Shown: positions 25,988 through 34,020 of the stretch, one piece after another | Layout of the letters: each line of letters begins with the position of its first letter | Position numbering within the stretch: the stretch's first letter is position 1 | NCBI GenBank assembly: GCA_024225195.1 | Contig: JAAEMV010000486.1 | Location: forward strand, 1 to 34,020 | Direction of reading: 5' to 3' | DNA from: Planctomycetaceae bacterium | GTDB lineage: Bacteria; Planctomycetota; Planctomycetia; Pirellulales; Pirellulaceae | DNA length: 34,020 nt | Notes under the pieces: model-generated | Told to the model about the DNA's origin: nothing | Databases searched by the model: none | Seen by the model: the letters and a program-made list of their open reading frames with translations, nothing else | Made by a program: the position numbers and the translations under genes

Positions 25988-27277
<1,290 letters not shown>

Positions 27278-27458
27278 CTATTACTTTGGTTTCTTAAGGT
27301 GATTGGCTCATATTGTCCCCATTCATCGAAATTCCGAAAGGGGTTTCTTTAGTGAGATTGCGAACTCACTGCCCTGCTCTGCAACGTTAGTTTTGCCGCC
27401 CGTTGTTGGCTGTTAATGTTGTCTTTTTTTGTGCAGGGGCTGTCGCAGTCGTTCGGCG

Positions 27459-28868
27459 TCATTCGGTCTTGCGCCAAACCGACCTTGCGTTTTCGGTTAT
27501 CTCGGCATCGAGGCGTTGCATTTGGATCCTCAATCTCCCAGCCCGTTCAGGGTATTGGGTAAAGAGGTTGTTTTGTTCGCCAATGTCATCCGCCAAATTA
27601 AACAGATAGGAGGTGGTTTGTGAGGTTTTATTTTTGCGATTGACCTTTGTAATTTCGAGGAGTTTCCAGTCGCCCTCGCGAATACCTTGCAGCTCACCCC
27701 TGGCAGAATAAAACAGCATGTCATTTCGCGGCGAGCGATCAGATATTAACGTGGCGGAGATATCTTTTCCGTCGATCTTGTTTGCCGGTAATTTGCTTTT
27801 GGTGAGTGAGGCAATCGTTGGCAACAGGTCGAGTGTGGAACTAAAGGCATTAGTCGAGGTGCCAGCAGGGATACGGCCGGGTGCCCACATCACGCAAGGA
27901 ACACGCTGGCCTCCTTCGAAAGTCGTTCCCTTTCCGCTGCGAAGTGGCCCGGCGCTGCCGCCATGGCTGCCGAATTGTAACCACGGGCCGTTGTCGCTGG
28001 TGTAAATGATGTATGTGTTATCCGCTAGGCCAAGGTCGCGAACGGTTTGAGCCAGTCGGCCAACTTCTGCATCGATGTGTTCGATCACGCAGGTGTAGGC
28101 ATTTTTGGGGTCGGGGTCATAAACGTCCTCGGGCACGTACAGCGGGATATGCGGCATCGAGTGAGGCAGGTACAGAAAGAATGGTTTGTCCTTATTTGCC
28201 GTAATGAATTCGACTGCTTTATCTGTATAACGTCTGGTGATGGTGCGCTGATCGACCGGAAGTTCGATGATCTCTTCATTACCGACAAGAGGCGTATTCC
28301 AATGCGTGACGGCTGAGGCTTGGTTGGTCCAGCGTTCATCACTTGAAATTTTCGGTTTGTTTTTATTGTCTGGGTGATTCATATCATTCGAATACGGAAT
28401 TCCGTAATAAGAGTCGAATCCTTGTTGGCGCGGTAGTAATTCGGGCAAATGTCCCAGGTGCCATTTTCCAATACAGGCTGTTGAGTAGCCGAGCCCTTTG
28501 AGATGATTCGCGATCGTATGTTCTTGAGGATTGAGTCCGTAATTACTTTTGGGAAAAAGTACGTGCTTCTCCATGCCGACACGTTTGGGGTAACAACCAG
28601 TCAGCAAAGCTGCACGGGATGGCGAGCAGACTGAGCAGGGTACGTAAAAGCTGGTAAATTTTCGCCCCTCAGCTGCGAGTTGATCGATATTTGGGGTTTT
28701 GATCTTTTCGGATCCGAAACAGCCGAGATCGTTGTAGCCCTGGTCGTCGGCGAAAATAATAATGAAGTTTGGTCTCGGCTCATCCGCTGTCGCCGGTGAT
28801 GAAACACCGTTCAGCATCAGAAACAGGAGTGCCAGGGATCTCAGAGCGAGGTTTGCAAATTTGAGCAT
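27459..28868 (-). CDS. Exported formylglycine-dependent sulfatase
   Basis: Hydrolyses sulfate esters, probably of sulfated polysaccharides. The 469-residue protein has a signal peptide at 1-28 (ALRSLALLFLMLNGVSS). The active-site motif is C81-S-P-S-R85, whose Cys is converted to formylglycine by a sulfatase-modifying enzyme. Metal ligands are in FADDQGYNDLG (40-49) and YTSDNGPW. GKWHLG is the second signature. Planctomycetes carry many such genes. It is a single, complete S1-type sulfatase. The substrate cannot be read from the sequence, though the position next to housekeeping eno rather than a polysaccharide locus gives no hint. The ATG at 28868 lacks a clear ribosome binding site. Confidence 0.93.
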   Translation of the reverse strand: MLKFANLALRSLALLFLMLNGVSSPATADEPRPNFIIIFADDQGYNDLGCFGSEKIKTPNIDQLAAEGRKFTSFYVPCSVCSPSRAALLTGCYPKRVGMEKHVLFPKSNYGLNPQEHTIANHLKGLGYSTACIGKWHLGHLPELLPRQQGFDSYYGIPYSNDMNHPDNKNKPKISSDERWTNQASAVTHWNTPLVGNEEIIELPVDQRTITRRYTDKAVEFITANKDKPFFLYLPHSMPHIPLYVPEDVYDPDPKNAYTCVIEHIDAEVGRLAQTVRDLGLADNTYIIYTSDNGPWLQFGSHGGSAGPLRSGKGTTFEGGQRVPCVMWAPGRIPAGTSTNAFSSTLDLLPTIASLTKSKLPANKIDGKDISATLISDRSPRNDMLFYSARGELQGIREGDWKLLEITKVNRKNKTSQTTSYLFNLADDIGEQNNLFTQYPERAGRLRIQMQRLDAEITENARSVWRKTE

Positions 28869-29082
28869 TGATTTTGCTGTGGGTTGGGTGAATGGACTTC
28901 AGTATCGAGCATCGCCATCGATTATAGCGTTTTCAATGGTAAAGAAACCTTCCTGAATGTGGATCCCTATGATTTGTCATTGAAAAAGACGGCCTTTTGG
29001 CTTCTACTTTGCGGAGTTGATTGGCAAAGATGGCAAGCGTAGGCCGGTTTGGTCTGCAGTCGTAAGTTGAAGGGTTAGAAGT

Positions 29083-29673
29083 TTGTTCACCGGATTAGTA
29101 GAAGAAAAGGGAATCGTCGAATCTATTACGATTCAAGGGAGTTCAGCTGACCTTTTGGTTAGAGGTGCTCTGGTTTCCGTTGGAGTTGCACTTGGAGACA
29201 GTATCGCCATCAACGGATGTTGTCTTACTGTTGTCGCAATCGATGAGTCTTGCCTGACTTTTCAGGCTGGCGAAGAGACATTGAAGCGAACAAATCTCGG
29301 TGATCTGGTCACTGGGTCTGATGTCAATTTAGAGCGTTCGCTTCAGGTTGGGCAGCGAATGGGAGGGCATTATGTGTCGGGGCATGTTGATGGCCTCGGG
29401 GTGGTTGATGAAATCAGCCAAGACGGAGAGTGGGCAAAGTATTGGTTTCGAATTCCAGCGGAACTGACTCGACAAATGGCCTCAAAGGGATCGGTGACCG
29501 TCGATGGAATCAGCCTAACGCTTGTCGATGTCGAAGAAGAACGGTTTAGTGTGGCATTGATTCCTCATACGCTAGAGGTCACAACGTTAGGTCGCCGTGC
29601 GGTAGGTGACAACGTAAATATTGAAACTGATTTGCTGGCAAAATACGTCCAGCAGCAATTGGAACGCAAGTAA
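29083..29673 (+). CDS. ribE: Riboflavin synthase, alpha subunit
   Basis: Dismutates two molecules of 6,7-dimethyl-8-ribityllumazine to riboflavin in the cytoplasm. The 196-residue protein is a pair of lumazine-binding barrels. The first starts FTGLVEEKG with SIAINGCCLTVV and ends in LERSLQVGQRMGGHYVSGHVDG. The second has SVTVDGISLTLVDVEEERFSVALIPHTLEVT and NIETDLLAKYV, all standard. Translation begins at the TTG at 29083, because the conserved MFTG(L/I)VE start fixes it; AAGGGTTAGAAG lies upstream. It is followed by rsmA after only 5 bases, so the two are in one operon. No FMN riboswitch was recognised in the 214 bases before it. Confidence 0.96.
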   Translation: MFTGLVEEKGIVESITIQGSSADLLVRGALVSVGVALGDSIAINGCCLTVVAIDESCLTFQAGEETLKRTNLGDLVTGSDVNLERSLQVGQRMGGHYVSGHVDGLGVVDEISQDGEWAKYWFRIPAELTRQMASKGSVTVDGISLTLVDVEEERFSVALIPHTLEVTTLGRRAVGDNVNIETDLLAKYVQQQLERK

Positions 29674-29678
29674 GTATC

Positions 29679-30623
29679 ATGGCTAAAGTCAATCGACAAA
29701 CGGTTTCGTATCTATCAAGGCGCTTCGAAGAGGTCGGTCTAAACCCGAACAAACGGCATGGTCAAAACTTTCTAATCGACCTCAACTTGCTGAACCTTCT
29801 CGCAAAAAGTGCGCAACTGAATACCAACGACGTCGTTCTTGAAATTGGAACGGGGATGGGGTCGCTGACCGGTTTGTTTGCCGAGCAGGCGGCACAGGTC
29901 ATCACGGTAGAGATTGACGAATATCTTTATCAGATGGCATCCGAGGAATTAGAGGTATTTGACAACATACAAATGCTCAAACAGGATGCTTTAAAAAATA
30001 AAAATCAGTTTGCTCCTGAAGTGATTGCTGCGATTAAGCACCACATGCAGGTAGAAGACGGGCGAGTGTTTAAGCTGGCTGCTAATCTTCCATATAATGT
30101 GGCAACGCCAATCATCTCAAATTTGTTGCGTTCTGAAATCGTTCCCGAAACGATGACGGTCACGATTCAAAAGGAACTTGCTGACCGATTGGTGGCGGGG
30201 CCCGGGTCAAAAGATTACGGAGCATTGAGTATTTGGGTACAGAGTATTTGCGACGTCGAAATAGTTCGTATCATGTCCCCCAAGGTTTTTTGGCCGCGTC
30301 CAAAGGTTGATTCCGCCATTATCCATATTCGGCACTTTCCGGAGAGGCGTGAGCAGTTCGAAGACCTAGATTTCTTCTATGCGTTTGTCAGAGCTATGTT
30401 TTTCCATCGGCGTAAGTTCATGCGATCTGTTGCGGTCAGCGCTTTCAAAGATCAATTGACCAAGACGGATGTTGACGAGGTGCTCGCTGAATTGGGCCAC
30501 GGAGCCGACGCGCGAACCGAGCAACTTGATGTCGAGCAGATGCAGTCGCTCTGTAACGCGTTTAGGGAAAAATTGATCAAAGTGACTGGGGAACAAAATC
30601 CCAAGCTTGCCAACCAAAGTTAA
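29679..30623 (+). CDS. rsmA: 16S rRNA dimethyladenosine transferase (RsmA/KsgA)
   Basis: Dimethylates two adjacent adenines in helix 45 of 16S rRNA during small-subunit maturation. Motif X is GQNFL (28-32 region), motif I is LEIGTGMGSLT (54-64), the SAM-ribose acid follows a strand as VEID (77-80), and the target-adenine motif IV is NLPYNVATP (136-144). The C-terminal helical domain has FFHRRKFMRS. At 314 residues it is longer than the usual 270; extra residues appear around 107-130 and at the C-terminus. The ATG starts 5 bases after ribE, within a coupled operon. Confidence 0.95.
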   Translation: MAKVNRQTVSYLSRRFEEVGLNPNKRHGQNFLIDLNLLNLLAKSAQLNTNDVVLEIGTGMGSLTGLFAEQAAQVITVEIDEYLYQMASEELEVFDNIQMLKQDALKNKNQFAPEVIAAIKHHMQVEDGRVFKLAANLPYNVATPIISNLLRSEIVPETMTVTIQKELADRLVAGPGSKDYGALSIWVQSICDVEIVRIMSPKVFWPRPKVDSAIIHIRHFPERREQFEDLDFFYAFVRAMFFHRRKFMRSVAVSAFKDQLTKTDVDEVLAELGHGADARTEQLDVEQMQSLCNAFREKLIKVTGEQNPKLANQS

Positions 30624-30821
30624 GCGTTTTCGATCCGGTTTTGGGTTAAATGCTGGGTCGCCTCTTGATTGCACCGAATGTGGTGATTCCCAAACGGGAA
30701 GTCGGCCAATTTGACTCGGAGCGGTTTATTTTGGGTCGATTTTTTTCCGTCCGGAATTATACTTTCGCTCGCGAGCCGGCTAAGAAATTCAACCCGTTTT
30801 TGTGTTTAGTTTATAAAGCGA

Positions 30822-31460
30822 ATGATCGAAAGACCTGAACAAGATAGCGATAACCCATTCACTGCCTCGGCCAATCCGTATCAAGCCTCGACGCAACATG
30901 AGCCTCAGAAAGTTCAGAGGTCGGAGAAGACTTTTTGGCAAGGGTTGCCCTGGATATTTACTAAATGGTTTCTTATTTGTTACGTTTGCGCTACTCCGAG
31001 TTTCTTTTTGGGACTCGCGTTCACAAACGGTACTTTCCCTTCAGTTCTTGGGATGGTGGTTGGCGTCCTTTGCTACGTTATTGGCTATACTCTTTTGGAA
31101 GGTACATCTTTTGTTCAGCGTATTCTGCAGGATCGGGTTGTACGTAGGGCAGTAAAAATTAGTTATACGATTCGTATTGTTTTTTCGGTGGCTCCACTTT
31201 TGACGCCCCTGGATCTATTTTTGGGAATCGCTTCGACGACCGCTGGCAGGTATATCACGATGGCGGTTTACCCGGTAGGGGCCGATATGCCTGCATTTTT
31301 CGCCGAAGAATTTGGTCCAGCCTTGATGTTTAGCTTCACAACTACCATCATTCAAGGCGCGTTAATGAACGTGGTTCTGCTAGGATTTGTTGCAGTCGTT
31401 TATGGGATTTGTTGCCTGGTAATGGATCCCATGAAAGGCTCCACTAGTGGCACTCGTTGA
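30822..31460 (+). CDS. Multi-span membrane protein, unknown function
   Basis: A 212-residue protein with no family I recognise. The first 40 residues are soluble and contain DNPFTASANPYQAS, a short motif I associate with planctomycetal membrane proteins, although I cannot verify that here. Four or five hydrophobic segments follow (about 44-65, 70-93, 118-138, 165-195), joined by short loops; EGTSFVQRILQDRVVRR is the one longer polar cytoplasmic-looking loop. No transporter or enzyme motif is seen. It begins at the ATG at 30822, 198 bases after rsmA on the same strand, and may or may not belong to that operon. Confidence 0.65.
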   Translation: MIERPEQDSDNPFTASANPYQASTQHEPQKVQRSEKTFWQGLPWIFTKWFLICYVCATPSFFLGLAFTNGTFPSVLGMVVGVLCYVIGYTLLEGTSFVQRILQDRVVRRAVKISYTIRIVFSVAPLLTPLDLFLGIASTTAGRYITMAVYPVGADMPAFFAEEFGPALMFSFTTTIIQGALMNVVLLGFVAVVYGICCLVMDPMKGSTSGTR

Positions 31461-31497
31461 ACTGTGTTCGCTACCCAAGTCCGTGAGCTTACCGCGA

Positions 31498-34020
31498 TTA
31501 GTAGTTCCAATCGCAAATTCCGTTTACATATTCAGCCGTGCCATCTCGCAGCCATGCATCAAGTTGCGCCTGCTGTTTTAATTGCTGGCCGCGGGCGAGC
31601 GGGACAACGAAGTAATTCGCCGTGACTTCAGGTAAGCCTGACATGTCACTCCAAAGTTTCTCAAATTGTGAGACAGGGAAAACATCTTCTTGACCGTGTC
31701 CCCATCTCTTCTTGACGTCCTTGATCGTGATGTAGGTTGGCATGCGGCAGCTTAATTGCCGGATGGCAGCATCTACTTTGGTGGCATTGCCCAAGTCGGA
31801 TCGTTTGAGTCCGAAAACGGCAAGCAAGCGGTCCACGTCAATCCAAGTTGTCATCGAGTTGTAATAAGACAATTTGAATTCGTCTTCTTCTCTGGGCATT
31901 GAAAGGCCTTCAAGCAGCCTCGGTTGGCCATTGACTCTGGCCAAGCCACCTCCCCGGTCCTCTAGTCGTCTGGAAATTACCTCGAAGGACAAGCATCGCT
32001 TGCTGGCCAAATGCAAGCCTAATAAACCGGGGTCTACATTTGCCCCGAGTGTGTCGACGTTATGGAGAAGCAGCGTTTCGAGTTGCGGGTGGTCGTCCAA
32101 TAATTTTTTGAGTGTGCCATTACGAATTAAATTAGGAATCTCGTACCAATGTCCAACCGGATGCAGGCATTGCATTGGTGAATTGTCGCGATAATCAAGA
32201 CCTTCGCCGGTTTGTCTCGCCCAAGCGATCAAAGACGACCTTTGACTTGCCCGCATTTTTTCTTGCTGCTCATCGAGCAACTGTTGCGGCATTTCTTCCC
32301 ATTGAAATTGTAGGTCCCGCATCATTGGAATGGTTCGAAGGCCGACATATTGTCCGGGAGAAATCAATACATCCCCCGGATAGTGATAATTTGAAAACTT
32401 GGCTAGGTGTTGCTGGATGGGTTGATCGGTGAGGTATCCGGTTGTGATGACATGAGGGAAGTGGCGGTCGTGCTGGCGACCAGTTTTGTTGCTTTTGGCG
32501 AGATGAACCTCGAGAAAGCTGCGGTGCTTTCCAGCGAATTGGTGGAACGGATACAGGCCTTTGACGACGCCGGCACCTTCAGTCCAGCGGCTCCCGACGC
32601 CTGCGGCTAGTGTGACCACCGCAACGCGACCATCGCGGAGAGCATCACAACCAAGGTCTAAGTGAGTCTGGTTAATCGAATTGCCGGTATCGATCACGTC
32701 GGTCGGGGAGACATCTTCGATGCTCGTGTTAATCGGTAGTCGATTTTGAGCTAGTCCGTATCGCCCCGACTTAAGGTCGGCTCGGATCTGCTCGTGTTGT
32801 TCACGGTCAAATCCATGCCGGTTCAATAAATCGGCGAGTGATTCAGACGCTTCGGATTCGCTATCCTTGCCGGGAAGAATGCTTTCCACCAAAATTCGAA
32901 ATTTGGGAGCATCGGATTCCGTTCGGTATTCCGCTCCAAGGGTTTCCATTTCAAACCGGGAAAGTGCTGATAAATCTCGCGGTTCCAGTTTCAGCCACTC
33001 AGGAATAAGCAACGCGTAATATTCGTAAGGCATCTGGGATTTGGCGGCGGGAGATAGTGTTCCAAATGTACCTTGGTCGTTGATTTCAAATTCATAGACA
33101 ACCGGATCCATAGCGAAAGGTAGTCGAGATTCGAATTCCTTTTTGGTTGTCTGCATTGTCTCACGCAGCCATGTTTGAGCTTCCAGCTTTACCGACGGGT
33201 CAAAGATAAAGCCCATGCCGCCGCCGGCCATTCCTCCCAGCATCCAGAATCCCCAGAACTGCTCGCCGTAGGTTGACTGGCACTTTTCGATCAGCGAGTT
33301 GGTAAAAAGATTTGTGCACCAAGGAATGATTTTTTGGAGAGGTCCGTTGAAATTGCGGTGCGTCGCTTCTCCGACAGCACGAATGTCTCCGGAGAGTAAC
33401 GCCTTTTTAATGTCTTCGAGTATTTCAATTGCTTCCAGTCTGGCCTGCCACTCCTCGGTTGAACGAAGAAGGTACTTCTCGGTGACCATCTCTAAGATCG
33501 GGCCTACGTTTTGGGCCATGCCACCATGGACGAGGACTAAACTGTCCTGAAGTTTTTGCCGGGCATCCTCAGTGATTTCATCAAAGCCAAAAATCGTGTG
33601 GCGAGGGAGTAGGCGTCCCCGACTTATTTTCCATTCGGGATCGGACTCAGTTGCTTCGGCTCCCTCGATCAACTTGATACCGGGCCAAACGCCTCCTGAG
33701 TCCTGCCAACCGCCGCCCGATCCACCGATCCATTCGCCAAGAATTGCTCTGGCCGCAATGATCCGACGATCCGGTTCGGTAAGTCTTCCCGCGAGCGCTG
33801 AGACTTGTCCTGTCGCTCGCATACAGACTGATATCAAAGAGCCAAGCAAATTAGTGGAGACGGCAAGGCGAGATCCCTTGGGGATATCGTTAACTTTGCT
33901 AACGATTTCGATTCCCAAACCTGAGCCAACGAGGCGTTCGAGCAGAGGCCTAATCGACTCGCCACATCCGTCCATACCGGCGGGCACGATTCCTGAGGCA
34001 ATCACTGCGGCCTTTAATAA
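31498..34020 (-). CDS. Sugar kinase (L-fucokinase-like GHMP) fused to UDPGP-type nucleotidyltransferase, N-terminus outside window
   Basis: At least 840 residues; the frame is open through the right edge. The visible N-terminal part is the second portion of a GHMP kinase. PKGSRLAVSTNLLGS sits where the ATP loop is, GGGWQDSGGVWPGIK matches the fucokinase/FKP signature, and LGGMAGGGMGFIF is GHMP motif 3. A linker of about 120 residues leads to a UDPGP-family pyrophosphorylase from about residue 460, counted from a GTG at 34005. It has VTLAAGVGSRWTEGAGVVKGL as nucleotide loop, HPVGHWYEIPNL, NVDTLGA (the NxDNLGA uridine/sugar site) and a SYYNSMTTWIDV strand. It probably phosphorylates a free sugar at C1 and then makes the NDP-sugar. 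Sugar and nucleotide are not determined. The ATP loop departs from the usual GLGSSS pattern. Confidence 0.85.
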   Translation of the reverse strand, partial: LLKAAVIASGIVPAGMDGCGESIRPLLERLVGSGLGIEIVSKVNDIPKGSRLAVSTNLLGSLISVCMRATGQVSALAGRLTEPDRRIIAARAILGEWIGGSGGGWQDSGGVWPGIKLIEGAEATESDPEWKISRGRLLPRHTIFGFDEITEDARQKLQDSLVLVHGGMAQNVGPILEMVTEKYLLRSTEEWQARLEAIEILEDIKKALLSGDIRAVGEATHRNFNGPLQKIIPWCTNLFTNSLIEKCQSTYGEQFWGFWMLGGMAGGGMGFIFDPSVKLEAQTWLRETMQTTKKEFESRLPFAMDPVVYEFEINDQGTFGTLSPAAKSQMPYEYYALLIPEWLKLEPRDLSALSRFEMETLGAEYRTESDAPKFRILVESILPGKDSESEASESLADLLNRHGFDREQHEQIRADLKSGRYGLAQNRLPINTSIEDVSPTDVIDTGNSINQTHLDLGCDALRDGRVAVVTLAAGVGSRWTEGAGVVKGLYPFHQFAGKHRSFLEVHLAKSNKTGRQHDRHFPHVITTGYLTDQPIQQHLAKFSNYHYPGDVLISPGQYVGLRTIPMMRDLQFQWEEMPQQLLDEQQEKMRASQRSSLIAWARQTGEGLDYRDNSPMQCLHPVGHWYEIPNLIRNGTLKKLLDDHPQLETLLLHNVDTLGANVDPGLLGLHLASKRCLSFEVISRRLEDRGGGLARVNGQPRLLEGLSMPREEDEFKLSYYNSMTTWIDVDRLLAVFGLKRSDLGNATKVDAAIRQLSCRMPTYITIKDVKKRWGHGQEDVFPVSQFEKLWSDMSGLPEVTANYFVVPLARGQQLKQQAQLDAWLRDGTAEYVNGICDWNY

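Overview
The window looks like chromosomal DNA of a planctomycete (Pirellulales-like, moderate GC). The basis is a formylglycine-type sulfatase, several large secreted proteins of unknown function, a protein with an N-terminal excisionase-like helix-turn-helix and a C-terminal receiver domain, a membrane protein with an NPYQAS-type N-terminus, and a secreted protein with repeated secretin-type N-domains but no barrel. That assignment is inference from gene content; no rRNA or tRNA is present to confirm it. I see no IS element, phage, CRISPR array or attachment site.

Layout. Positions 1-5.7 kb hold the tail of a membrane-anchored gene and a sugar/glycan cluster: UDP-glucose 4-epimerase (galE), a large GT-B glycosyltransferase with an apparent beta-rich insertion, a possible GT-A-like protein and a GT4 glycosyltransferase. 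From 5.7 to 12.6 kb come an exported deiminase of the agmatine/peptidylarginine deiminase superfamily, a small coiled-coil exported protein, the potassium-channel regulator TrkA, a large exported protein and an exported BON-domain protein ending at a clear terminator. From 12.6 to 19 kb lie tsaD, the divergent secretin-N-repeat gene, a Crp/Fnr regulator, a membrane protein with a zinc anti-sigma-like motif and a bacterial PH-domain membrane protein. From 19 to 24 kb are nrdR, a moaC-polyprenyl synthase pair, the HTH-receiver gene with a strong terminator, a 660-base gap, and an SGNH hydrolase fused to a Dabb domain. From 24 to 34 kb are a eukaryotic-type HisA, an NTF2-like membrane protein, enolase with its terminator, a sulfatase, the ribE-rsmA operon, a membrane protein and a long kinase/nucleotidyltransferase fusion running off the right edge.

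Functional links. The left glycosyltransferase cluster and the right-edge sugar kinase/UDPGP fusion could both feed surface glycan synthesis, but they are about 26 kb apart and no direct link is visible. Most other genes are housekeeping genes in one- or two-gene transcription units.

The points most worth following are the kinase-first sugar-activating fusion, the eukaryotic-type HisA, the exported deiminase, the barrel-less secretin-like protein, the degenerate receiver behind an HTH, the SGNH-Dabb fusion and the misplaced zinc anti-sigma motif. I found no multi-gene system that I can call wholly new.
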